Part shown: in pieces, positions 1-5,795 of the stretch
Layout of the letters: each line of letters opens with the position of its first letter
Position numbering within the stretch: the first letter of the stretch is position 1
Assembly (NCBI GenBank): GCA_003532715.1
Contig: DOEZ01000736.1
Coordinates: 1,845-8,361 of the forward strand
Direction of reading: 5' to 3'
Length of the DNA stretch: 6,517 nt
Source: Planctomycetaceae bacterium
GTDB taxonomy: Bacteria; Planctomycetota; Planctomycetia; Pirellulales; Thermoguttaceae
Position numbers and translations under genes: made by a program
The notes under the pieces: generated by a model
Told to the model about the DNA's origin: nothing
The model's input: only the letters and a program-made list of their open reading frames with translations
Database searches by the model: none

Positions 1-1
1 C

Positions 2-853
2 GCCGATTCCGTCAACACGGTCAGCCCGCGTTACGCCCAGGAAATCCAGAGCCCGACGTTCGGCTGCGGCCTTGAAGGGACGTTGCAGCAGCGTCGGGGC
101 GTGCTTTCGGGCATTCTCAACGGCATGGACGTGTCGCACTGGAATCCAGCCACCGATCCCAATCTGTCGACCAACTACTCGGTCGAGACACATGTCAAGG
201 GAAAGGCCGCCTGTAAGGCCGCGCTTCAAGAGGAAGTCGGGCTTCCCCAGCAACCCAACGTGCCGCTCGTCGGCCTGATCGGACGCCTCTGCCGGCAGAA
301 GGGAATCGACCTGGTCATCGAGGTGATGAAACAGTGGGCGAAGGACCGCGAGGTTCAATGGGTCATTCTTGGGACGGGCGACCAGGAGTATCACCAGAAA
401 CTCGAGGAGCTCGCGGAGCGTCACCCGCGAAAAATCGCCGTGCGATTGACGTTTTCCGGGCCGCTGGCCCATCGGATCGAAGCGGGCGCCGACCTGTTCG
501 TGATGCCCAGTTGGTACGAGCCGTGCGGGCTGAACCAGATGTACAGTCTGGCATACGGCACGGTGCCGGTGGTTCGCGCGACTGGCGGATTGGCCGACAC
601 GATCGTCGACGCCAACGAGGAAACGCTCCTAGCGGGCGCGGCGAACGGATTCAGTTTCAGCGACTACAGCGAGATGGCGATGGCCGAGTCGCTTCGGCAC
701 GCCTGCGATGCGTACGCCGACAAGAAGATTTGGAACCAACTCATCGAGACGGGCATGCGGCAGGACTGGTCGTGGAACCGGAGCGCCAGGCAGTACCTGA
801 CGCTGTATGCGAAGACGATCGAACGGATGAAGGAGACGGTCCGCGCCGTGTGA
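2..853 (+). CDS. glgA: Glycogen synthase GlgA (GT5), C-terminal part, 5' end outside window
   Basis: GlgA transfers glucose from ADP-glucose (UDP-glucose in some lineages) to the non-reducing end of alpha-1,4-glucan in the cytoplasm. The reading frame is open from base 2 and gives 283 residues up to the TGA at 851-853. Bacterial GlgA is about 480-500 residues, so roughly the first 200 lie upstream. The visible part starts at the end of the N-terminal GT-B domain (ADSVNTVSPRYAQEI, then LSGILNGMDVSHWNP) and covers the whole C-terminal nucleotide-sugar-binding domain. Diagnostic motifs are IGRLCRQKGIDL (about residues 93-104), WYEPCGLNQMYSLAYG (171-186) carrying the conserved Glu of the retaining GT-B EX7E region, and ATGGLADT just after it. 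E. coli GlgA has close equivalents of each, including EPCGLTQLYGLKYG. The residues look intact and there is no frameshift. The galT-family gene follows in the same direction after 114 nt. Identity is secure; sugar-nucleotide preference cannot be read here. Confidence 0.96.
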   Translation, partial: ADSVNTVSPRYAQEIQSPTFGCGLEGTLQQRRGVLSGILNGMDVSHWNPATDPNLSTNYSVETHVKGKAACKAALQEEVGLPQQPNVPLVGLIGRLCRQKGIDLVIEVMKQWAKDREVQWVILGTGDQEYHQKLEELAERHPRKIAVRLTFSGPLAHRIEAGADLFVMPSWYEPCGLNQMYSLAYGTVPVVRATGGLADTIVDANEETLLAGAANGFSFSDYSEMAMAESLRHACDAYADKKIWNQLIETGMRQDWSWNRSARQYLTLYAKTIERMKETVRAV

Positions 854-907
854 CGATTGGTTGGGGGCCAGGTTGGTTGGCGTTTGGCGGCGAGAACCGC
901 GTGCCCA

Positions 908-930
908 CTCCCTGACGGTCGGGGTTCGGT
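908..930. repeat. Near-palindromic GC-rich hairpin in the glgA-galT spacer
   Basis: CCCTGAC (910-916) and GTCGGGG (918-924) pair over seven positions with one T-G wobble around a single central G. The short centre makes a DNA palindrome likelier than a stable RNA hairpin. No T-run follows, so this is not a classical terminator. From memory, similar CCCTGACGGTCGGGG units recur between genes in planctomycete genomes; this could not be checked here. It lies between two genes that seem to be co-transcribed. Confidence 0.45.
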
Positions 931-955
931 TTTGGTTGACGTGGTTGGAAGCGAC

Positions 956-961
956 GGAGAG
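956..961 (+). promoter_or_regulatory. Ribosome binding site deciding the galT start
   Basis: GGAGAG lies 6 nt before the ATG at 968. The frame is open back to a GTG at 857, but those extra 37 codons have no family similarity and run through the palindromic spacer. The ATG with this Shine-Dalgarno sequence is therefore the better start. Confidence 0.7.
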
Positions 962-967
962 CGCCAA

Positions 968-1993
968 ATGCCGGACTTGCGGAAGGACCCAATCGTCGGA
1001 CGCTGGGTGATCGTGGCAGAGAATCGTGCGAAGCGTCCGCACGAATTCGAGTCGAGGCCGCATCGCCGCCGCGGGGCGTTGTGCCCGTTCTGCGAGGGGC
1101 ACGAAGGGAACACCCCCGACGAGATCCTCGCCTACCGAGAGCCGGATTCCCCGCCGAACCGCGAGGGTTGGCGCGTGCGGGTGGTCCCCAACAAGTTTCC
1201 GGCGCTGGAGATCGCGGGAAGTCCGAACAAGGGGTGCGACGGCATCTACGACCGCATGGAGGGATTCGGCACCCACGAAGTGATTATCGAGTCGCCTCGA
1301 CATGTGGTGAGCACGTCGGATTTGAGCGAGTCGCAGGTCCGCGAGGTGCTTTGGGTTTACCGCGATCGACTCGTGGACTTGAAGCAGGACCGCCGACTGG
1401 TCTACGGGATGATCTTCAAGAACGTGGGCGAGGCGGCCGGCGCGTCGATTGAGCACGTGCATAGTCAGCTTATCGCAACTCCCATCGTGCCGGTTAACGT
1501 CAGGGAGGAGATGACCGGTTCACTCGATTTTTACCATGGTCGGGGCCGGTGCGTGTATTGCGACATGATCCAGCAGGAACTGGCTCACGAAAAGAGAATT
1601 GTCCTCGACACGCCGAGCTTCGTGGCGCTCTGTCCTTTCGCCGGCCGGTTTCCCTTCGAGACGTGGATTCTGCCCAAGTTGCACGCGAGCCACTACGAGA
1701 ACATTCGGAAGAACGAGGTGGAGGAACTGTCCGCATTGTTGCGCCAGGTAATTGGCAAGATCGAGACCGCCCTGGACCGTCCCGCCTATAATTACTTCAT
1801 TCACACGGCCCCCTTTGACACCCAGGAACTTGGGCACTATCACTGGCATATAGAGATTATGCCGAGTTTGACCAAGGCTGCGGGTTTCGAATGGGGCTCG
1901 GGCGTCTACATAAACACCGTTGCCCCAGAGGCTTCCGCCGAGATTATGCGTTCGGTGAACATGACCGCGAAAGATCAGCACGACACTCACTGA
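968..1993 (+). CDS. galT: Galactose-1-phosphate uridylyltransferase family protein (possibly glucose/ADP-glucose-specific)
   Basis: This is a 341-residue HIT-superfamily nucleotidyltransferase, a normal length for the family. The start MPDLRKDPIVGRWVI is typical. Visible elements are a first zinc-type Cys pair CPFC (39-42), GTHEVIIESPRH (101-112), the active-site motif HVHSQ (163-167) whose second His (H165) should carry the nucleotidyl intermediate, a second Cys pair CVYC (195-198), and the C-terminal HYHWHIEIMP (290-299). The GASIEHVHSQLIATPIVP context resembles the branch that includes plant ADP-glucose phosphorylase more than the HPHGQ form of E. coli GalT. Together with the glgA and GH57 neighbours, this suggests work on glucose-1-phosphate/nucleotide-glucose rather than only on galactose (inference). 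The final 51 codons may be a replacement. A damaged second copy of this end lies at 3183-3328, both ATA codons of the gene fall after the junction, and the end reads INTVAPEASAEIM where the family usually has an INPxPPE-type motif. Confidence 0.9.
   Translation: MPDLRKDPIVGRWVIVAENRAKRPHEFESRPHRRRGALCPFCEGHEGNTPDEILAYREPDSPPNREGWRVRVVPNKFPALEIAGSPNKGCDGIYDRMEGFGTHEVIIESPRHVVSTSDLSESQVREVLWVYRDRLVDLKQDRRLVYGMIFKNVGEAAGASIEHVHSQLIATPIVPVNVREEMTGSLDFYHGRGRCVYCDMIQQELAHEKRIVLDTPSFVALCPFAGRFPFETWILPKLHASHYENIRKNEVEELSALLRQVIGKIETALDRPAYNYFIHTAPFDTQELGHYHWHIEIMPSLTKAAGFEWGSGVYINTVAPEASAEIMRSVNMTAKDQHDTH
1836..1876 (+). repeat. Left copy of 41-bp imperfect direct repeat (within galT)
   Basis: Bases 1836-1876 match 3183-3223 without gaps at 34 of 41 positions. 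The longest exact blocks are ACTATCACTG (1836-1845) and GAGATTATGCCGA with its preceding G context (1853-1865), followed by TGACCAAG (1869-1876). The segment encodes galT residues from Y291 to K303. The offset is a multiple of three, so both copies are in the same codon register. Confidence 0.8.
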
Positions 1994-2013
1994 TACAGAA
2001 TTGGTACAGAATT
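1994..2013. repeat. Tandem 9-bp direct repeat TACAGAATT, 11-bp period
   Basis: TACAGAATT occurs at 1994-2002 and again at 2005-2013, separated by GG. It starts immediately after the galT stop and lies 33 nt before the recombinase relic. The 11-bp spacing puts both copies on the same face of the helix. It could be a recombinase arm site or an operator for the recombinase gene; the role is inferred only from position. Confidence 0.6.
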
Positions 2014-2046
2014 TCACTCCTGACACACATCGGAGGCACTGCTGCC

Positions 2047-2430
2047 ATGGCACGCACACCCAAGCCCTGGTTTTGGGCAGCCCGAGGCGCGTACGCCGCC
2101 ACCGTCAACGGCAAGCAAATACGGCTAGGCACGAACGCCCGGAAGGCCCAGGCCGAACTGAACCGCATCCTCGCCCACAACTCGTGTCCAGCAGTCCCTG
2201 GCGGCGATCCTCGATCACTGCTATGAGCACAATGCCAAATCGTACTATCGAATGTCAAGACACCTCCTGTCTTCTTTCAATGCGAGATGGCCCGGTCTGC
2301 ACTACAATACGCCGTCACGCCCACCATGTAGCTGCACGGTTGTGCGAACACGGATGGGTGGCGAACATCTCGCGGAATGCAATCGCCGCAGTGAACCGTA
2401 TTGTCGCGGGGCTGGCTGGGTTGTACGGAA
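2047..2430 (+). pseudogene. Decayed tyrosine recombinase (integrase), N-terminal and core-binding parts only
   Basis: An ATG at 2047 with GGAGG at 2032-2036 opens MARTPKPWFWAARGAY, then VNGKQIRLGTNARKAQAEL, the pattern I recognise from the N-termini of planctomycete phage-type integrases (PKPW...RGAW, IxGKxxxLGxxxxEA). That frame stops at 2224-2226. The protein appears to continue one frame over from about 2186 (SLAAILDHCYEHNAKSYYRM, then HLLSSFNARWPGL), like the start of a core-binding domain with its x-Y-Y-x-x-x-L pattern. It shifts again near 2300-2312 to HHVAARLCEHGW and SRNAIAAVNRIV, resembling the HV..WL...GW...TRRNAI..VKRA stretch of the same family. No catalytic R..HxxR..Y domain follows in any frame. 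Two frameshifts plus loss of the catalytic half mean no recombinase can be made. The family call rests on recalled similarity and is fairly sure; the shift points are approximate. Confidence 0.72.
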
Positions 2431-2436
2431 ATACTA

Positions 2437-2464
2437 TTGACAGTGTGTCATTGGTGGCTACACT
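2437..2464 (+). promoter_or_regulatory. Predicted sigma70-type promoter of the HTH gene
   Basis: A perfect TTGACA -35 (2437-2442), a 16-nt spacer and TACACT (2459-2464; 4 of 6 to TATAAT) precede the HTH gene start by 46 nt. It lies at the decayed end of the recombinase relic. It is the best promoter-like sequence in the window by -35 match. Confidence 0.6.
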
Positions 2465-2466
2465 GT
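2440..2466. promoter_or_regulatory. Inverted repeat over the promoter, candidate operator
   Basis: ACAGTGT (2440-2446) and ACACTGT (2460-2466) are perfect inverted 7-mers, 20 bp centre to centre, or about two helical turns. The left arm overlaps the -35 and the right arm the -10, so a dimer bound here would block RNA polymerase. A shorter palindrome GACA-GTG-TGTC (2439-2449) sits over the left arm. The adjacent HTH protein is the obvious candidate ligand (inference). Confidence 0.5.
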
Positions 2467-2496
2467 GGTTTGCGGAACAACCACCACCCTGACTCA

Positions 2497-2503
2497 GAGA
2501 GGA
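2497..2503 (+). promoter_or_regulatory. Ribosome binding site of the HTH gene
   Basis: GAGAGGA ends 7 nt before the ATG at 2511. This is good Shine-Dalgarno strength and spacing, and supports this start. Confidence 0.65.
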
Positions 2504-2510
2504 AACCACC

Positions 2511-2774
2511 ATGGCACAGCGCGAGTACACCTACACGCGACAGGATATCGCAGAGATCCTCGGGACGACCCCAAACGCCGTCAGCCAGCACGTCACGCGG
2601 GGTCGGCTAACTATGTCCGACCTGCGTAGCGTCATTCTGTACGTGGCAGAGTATGCCGAGCCGTCGTTTCGTGAGCAGATTATAAGGTCGCTTAGCTCTA
2701 CACGGAAACCATTTGACCCTGGGGGATGGAAGAAGAAGGCAAAGAAGGTGTCGAAACCGCAGGTAAAACCGTAG
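2511..2774 (+). CDS. Small helix-turn-helix DNA-binding protein
   Basis: This 87-residue cytoplasmic protein has no signal peptide or membrane segment. Residues 8-36 (YTRQDIAEILGTT, then PNAVSQHVTRGRLT) read as a helix-turn-helix: a helix starting RQDIAEIL, a short turn at GTT, and a recognition helix at PNAVSQHVTRG. A second helical stretch follows (SDLRSVILYVAEYA, 36-49). The tail is strongly basic with a KKKAKK run (74-79). I do not recognise a specific family. Size and layout fit a Cro/Xis-like regulator or recombination directionality factor of a mobile element. The gene has its own promoter, candidate operator and ribosome binding site, and is the only intact gene in the otherwise decayed insertion. 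Autorepression is the simplest idea for its regulation. The gene call is fairly sure; DNA binding is likely; the role is unknown. Confidence 0.75.
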   Translation: MAQREYTYTRQDIAEILGTTPNAVSQHVTRGRLTMSDLRSVILYVAEYAEPSFREQIIRSLSSTRKPFDPGGWKKKAKKVSKPQVKP

Positions 2775-2889
2775 AGGTTGCCATGCCCCCGTAGTTTCGC
2801 CACTCGTTGCGAATCACCTGAATAGCCTCTCGGAGTTCGCTGCCATCGAGCTGCGTGTCAAACGTCCTTAGGAGCCGAACATCCAGCAT
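2698..2889 (-). CDS. Possible small antisense ORF, hypothetical
   Basis: On the minus strand an ATG at 2889 (MLDVRLLRTFD, then QVIRNEWRNYGG) is preceded by GGAGG (plus-strand 2895-2899) with 5-nt spacing. It gives 63 residues ending at the TAG in 2698-2700. An in-frame ATG at 2901 would add four residues but overlaps the Shine-Dalgarno sequence. The first 37 or so codons have mostly G/C third positions and a plausible composition. The rest runs antisense through the last 77 bases of the HTH gene and becomes a low-complexity Ser/Pro stretch. No domain is recognised and I found no convincing promoter. It may be a real small cargo gene converging on the HTH gene, or chance. Confidence 0.28.
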   Translation of the reverse strand: MLDVRLLRTFDTQLDGSELREAIQVIRNEWRNYGGMATSTVLPAVSTPSLPSSSIPQGQMVSV

Positions 2890-2901
2890 CGTTGCCTCCA
2901 T

Positions 2902-3182
2902 ACATCTGGCCCCATGTTATGAATGCTGCGGTGTTAGCGACTGTAACGCATGCCGTTTGGAGGGCGACGAACAACTTGGCCACCCGATGGATTTCTGAGA
3001 CTTGTGCCGGAAGTAGCAACCATCCTGTTTAACGCATTGTCACAGAATCCGACCGAATCGTGGAAAAACCACACGAAATGCCGGACTTTGTGCAACTGCC
3101 TCGCGTCATTATGAATACGAATCGAAACGTATGGTGTGCAACGATTTACGGCGTTGCGTGACAGCGTGAGATAACATTAGAA
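2902..3182. other. Non-coding stretch of the insertion, no gene seen
   Basis: This stretch of 281 bases has stops in all frames and lower G+C than the flanking genes. Only weak structure is visible: a 5-bp inverted repeat ATACG/CGTAT (3115-3119 and 3128-3132), and a 28-codon ATG frame at 3078-3161 whose first 13 bases (3076-3088, AAATGCCGGACTT) equal the galT start context at 966-978. No recombinase catalytic motif, tRNA or terminator was found. Confidence 0.5.
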
Positions 3183-3328
3183 ACTATCACTGTCGCATCG
3201 AGATTATGCCGACCGTGACCAAGACGATCATTAACCCGGTTCCTCCCGAAAAAGCGGCCCAGTTACTGGGCGAGATGGAAGCCCAATTTCGTGACCCGGA
3301 AACTTTTTTGTCTAGGCGAACTGGATAA
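3183..3328 (+). pseudogene. Stranded, damaged second copy of the galT 3' end
   Basis: In one frame from 3185 this reads YHCRIEIMPTVTK, then INPVPPEKAAQLLGEM, and about 16 further residues to TAA at 3326-3328. It aligns with galT codons 291 onward (YHWHIEIMPSLTK). Differences include W to C and H to R in the conserved YHWH segment, and loss of about nine codons that would match AAGFEWGSGVY. Upstream of 3183 the frame no longer resembles GalT and there is no start, so it is not a gene. Its INPVPPEKAA motif is closer to the usual family C-terminus than the tail now on galT. This suggests it may be the ancestral end of the gene, displaced by an insertion. The first 41 bases (3183-3223) are the right copy of the direct repeat. 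Confidence 0.8.
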
Positions 3329-3340
3329 GATAGGGCGTGA

Positions 3341-3369
3341 TTGCCGATTAGTAGGTAGTCATTTTCAAT
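3341..3369 (+). promoter_or_regulatory. Weak candidate promoter for the GH57 gene
   Basis: TTGCCG (3341-3346, 4/6), a 17-nt spacer and TTCAAT (3364-3369, 4/6) lie 57 nt before the GH57 start. If the insertion cut this gene from the glgA-galT transcript, it needs a promoter here. The sequence match alone is weak. Confidence 0.25.
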
Positions 3370-3426
3370 AGCGCGCCGACAATTCGGCGTAACGACATCA
3401 ACCCAGACCGAGAATCCGCTGTCGCC

Positions 3427-5610
3427 ATGCCCAATCCGATCCGATTTTCCCTGCTTCTGCACAATCATCAGCCAGTCGGAAACTTTGAACACGTTTTCGA
3501 GCAGACCTATCAGGAGAGCTACCTCCCCTTTCTTGACGTCTTTGAGCGTTACGACGCTATCAAGATAGCCCTGCACACGAGCGGGTCGTTGATGGAGTGG
3601 CTCGACGCGCGCCACCCAGAATACGTCGATCGTCTGGCCCACCTGGTTCGGCAAGGTCGCGTCGAGATTATCGGCGGGCCGTACTATGAGCCGATCTTGG
3701 CGATGTTGCCCTCGCGCGATCGACTCGGCCAGATTCGTTCCTACACGAACTGGCTCGAGAAGCGTCTGGGCGCGGCCGTTCGCGGCATGTGGGTTCCCGA
3801 GCGAGTCTGGGAACAATCGTACACGCGCGACTTGGTCGATGCGGGGATCGAATACACGGTTCTGGACGATTTTCACTTCAAGGCGGCCGGGCTCGCCGAT
3901 TCGGAGTTGACCGGCCACTTTGTGACCGAGGATGACGGCCGCGTGATGTGCGTCTTTCCGGGCAGCGAACGACTCCGCTACCTGATCCCGTTCGGTTCAC
4001 CGGAGCAGATCGTCGAGCATCTGGGCCAGATTGCCGAGCATCATCCGGGGGCGGTGGTCGTGTTCGGTGACGACGGCGAGAAGTTCGGCTCGTGGCCCGA
4101 GACACACAAGCACGTTTACGGCGACCGTTGGTTGGAGCGGTTTTTCGACGCCTTGACGGACCATCGCGACTGGATCCACACGACGACGCTGGCCGACGCG
4201 GTCGACAACGTGGCCCCGGCCGGCAAGATCTACCTGCCTGATTGCAGCTACCGCGAGATGACCGAATGGGCGTTGCCGGCCGCGCGGCAGATCGACTTCG
4301 AAGAGTTGTCGCACGAAATCGGCGATAATCCTCACTGGCCCGCGCTTCGTCAATTCGTGCGCGGCGGTTTCTGGCGTAATTTCAAGATTCGTTATCCCGA
4401 GTCGGACGAGATGTATTCGCGGATGATGCACGTCAGCCGTCGGTTGTCGCAAACAGCCGAAATGGCCGAGCGAGGCGAATCGGTCGATTGGAGCCTGCTC
4501 GACGCGGCGCGCGCCGAACTGTATCGCGGCCAATGCAACTGTGCTTACTGGCACGGAGCGTTCGGCGGCATTTATCTGCCCCACCTGCGCAACGCTATTT
4601 TCGAACATCTGATCTCGGCCGAGAATCTGCTGAACCGCGCGAACCGGCGCCCCGAGAGTTGGATCGAATCGAACATTGATGATTTCAACTGCGACAGCTA
4701 TCCCGAAATCCACCTAGCCAACGACCGTTTGGCGATGTGGATCGCACCAAACGCGGGCGGTCAGATCTACGAACTCGACGTTCGCCCGATCCGGCACAAT
4801 CTTCTGGCCACGTTGACCCGACGCCCCGAAGCCTATCACCAGAAGGTGCTTCGGGGAGCCAATTATCACGGCGAACAATGCGCGAGCATTCACGATCGGG
4901 TGGTGTTCAAGCAGGAGGGCCTCGACAAGTGCGTGCAGTACGACGCCCATCCGCGAAAGAGTCTTCTGGACCTGTTCTACCCGGCTGACGCCTCGATCGA
5001 ATCGGTCGCGTCGGGCGAGGCCGAGCAACTGGGCGATTTCACGACCGGCCGGTACGACGCCCGCGTCCGCCGCAATCCGGATCGCATTCAGGTTGAGCTG
5101 TCGCGCGAAGGCCGCGTGGCCGACGTGGCCGTCCGTTTGGTCAAGACCATTTCGCTCGATGCGGGCGGTTCGTCGCTCGAGATCACCTACTCGCTCGAAG
5201 GACTCTCGCCGGACGCGTCGCTCCATTTCGCGCCCGAGTTCAATTTCGCCGGCTTGCCGGCCAACGTGGACGGACGTTTCTTCCGCGATGCCTCGGGGCG
5301 CGATATGGGCCATCTCGGCACGATCAACGATCTGGCCAATCTCGACGGCCTCGGGCTGGTCGATCATTGGCTGGGCATCGACATCCAACTGAAACCCTCG
5401 CGGCCGACCCATTTCTGGACGTTTCCGGTCAATACGGTCAGCCAGTCGGAGGGGGGGTTCGAACTGGTTCATCAGTCGGTGGTGGTGCAACCCCATTGGC
5501 ACGTCCGTCCCGACGCCGACGGCTGCTGGCGCGTGACGCTACGGATGGACATCGACACGAGCCACGCGGAAAACCATCGCAAGGACACGGTGGTGGTGGC
5601 GACGAGCTGA
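3427..5610 (+). CDS. GH57 4-alpha-glucanotransferase / alpha-amylase
   Basis: This 727-residue cytoplasmic enzyme (no signal peptide) cleaves and probably re-joins alpha-1,4-glucan by a retaining mechanism. All five GH57 conserved regions are visible: HNHQP (12-16), GGPYYEPIL (83-91), WVPERVWE (122-129) with E125 as nucleophile, GDDGEKFG (214-221) with D216 as acid/base, and LPDCSYREMTEW (270-281). E125 and D216 correspond to Glu123 and Asp214 of the Thermococcus litoralis enzyme. A central helical domain (DUF1925-type) contains CNCAYWHGAFGGIYLPHLR (370-388). The last 300 or so residues from DFNCDSYPEIHL (419) form the DUF1926-type beta domain, so the protein is complete; it is somewhat longer than the roughly 660-residue archaeal relative. 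The ATG at 3427 is followed at once by conserved sequence (RFSLLLHNHQPVG), which fixes the start, although no strong Shine-Dalgarno sequence precedes it. Its glgA and galT neighbours point to glycogen or maltodextrin turnover. Transferase versus amylase activity cannot be separated by sequence here. Confidence 0.95.
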   Translation: MPNPIRFSLLLHNHQPVGNFEHVFEQTYQESYLPFLDVFERYDAIKIALHTSGSLMEWLDARHPEYVDRLAHLVRQGRVEIIGGPYYEPILAMLPSRDRLGQIRSYTNWLEKRLGAAVRGMWVPERVWEQSYTRDLVDAGIEYTVLDDFHFKAAGLADSELTGHFVTEDDGRVMCVFPGSERLRYLIPFGSPEQIVEHLGQIAEHHPGAVVVFGDDGEKFGSWPETHKHVYGDRWLERFFDALTDHRDWIHTTTLADAVDNVAPAGKIYLPDCSYREMTEWALPAARQIDFEELSHEIGDNPHWPALRQFVRGGFWRNFKIRYPESDEMYSRMMHVSRRLSQTAEMAERGESVDWSLLDAARAELYRGQCNCAYWHGAFGGIYLPHLRNAIFEHLISAENLLNRANRRPESWIESNIDDFNCDSYPEIHLANDRLAMWIAPNAGGQIYELDVRPIRHNLLATLTRRPEAYHQKVLRGANYHGEQCASIHDRVVFKQEGLDKCVQYDAHPRKSLLDLFYPADASIESVASGEAEQLGDFTTGRYDARVRRNPDRIQVELSREGRVADVAVRLVKTISLDAGGSSLEITYSLEGLSPDASLHFAPEFNFAGLPANVDGRFFRDASGRDMGHLGTINDLANLDGLGLVDHWLGIDIQLKPSRPTHFWTFPVNTVSQSEGGFELVHQSVVVQPHWHVRPDADGCWRVTLRMDIDTSHAENHRKDTVVVATS

Positions 5611-5619
5611 CCGGTCGGG

Positions 5620-5625
5620 TATAAT
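5620..5625 (+). promoter_or_regulatory. TATAAT -10 box between the GH57 gene and the oxidoreductase
   Basis: A perfect TATAAT lies 9 nt after the GH57 stop. The matching -35 position (5597-5602, TGGCGA) is poor and there is no extended TG. It would give the oxidoreductase its own transcript with a leader of about 165 nt. Confidence 0.4.
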
Positions 5626-5795
5626 CGAGACAGATCGCGGCGAGAGCGTTTTTCGATGCGTCGCACGTGCTGGTACGGTGCGTCTCCATCGCCACATCAC
5701 CGCCTTGGTGTATCGCGACCTATCCTACCGCGATCCGATATCCCCGCACGTTTCCCGCCCATTCGTTTCGGCCCGCCTTCGGAGAAGTTTCACCC

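Larger units (their letters stand above)
1836..3182. mobile_element. Putative decayed integrative element inserted in the 3' end of galT
   Basis: The two copies of the galT 3' segment begin at 1836 and 3183, exactly 1347 bp apart. The DNA between them holds a recombinase relic next to the left copy and reading away from it, a small helix-turn-helix gene, a weak antisense ORF and non-coding DNA of visibly lower G+C. This is the layout of an element integrated by a tyrosine recombinase into the end of a protein gene, carrying a replacement 3' end, as known for prophage e14 in icd of E. coli. The repeats are 34/41 identical rather than exact, and the recombinase is dead, so the event would be old. 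The limits are those of the repeat, not proven att sites. A decayed tandem galT duplication is the alternative. Confidence 0.42.

Noticed and set aside
936..964. TTGACG as -35 of a galT promoter
   Set aside because: No acceptable -10 at 16-18 nt; the position falls on the ribosome binding site.
857..967. GTG-started 37-codon N-terminal extension of galT
   Set aside because: It has no family similarity and runs through the palindromic spacer; the ATG at 968 has a good Shine-Dalgarno sequence and begins the conserved N-terminus.
629..1462. 277-residue minus-strand open frame across glgA and galT
   Set aside because: It is a shadow of two well-supported plus-strand genes in high-G+C DNA, with no recognisable domain.
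3304..3309. T6 run as a rho-independent terminator
   Set aside because: No stable hairpin precedes it, and it is within the reading frame of the galT relic.
3187..3918. 243-residue minus-strand open frame over the galT relic and GH57 start
   Set aside because: It overlaps conserved GH57 catalytic sequence, has Arg/Val-rich shadow composition and no motif.
3997..5502. Two long minus-strand frames (238 and 262 residues) within the GH57 gene
   Set aside because: They lie entirely antisense to conserved GH57 domains and have no family features.
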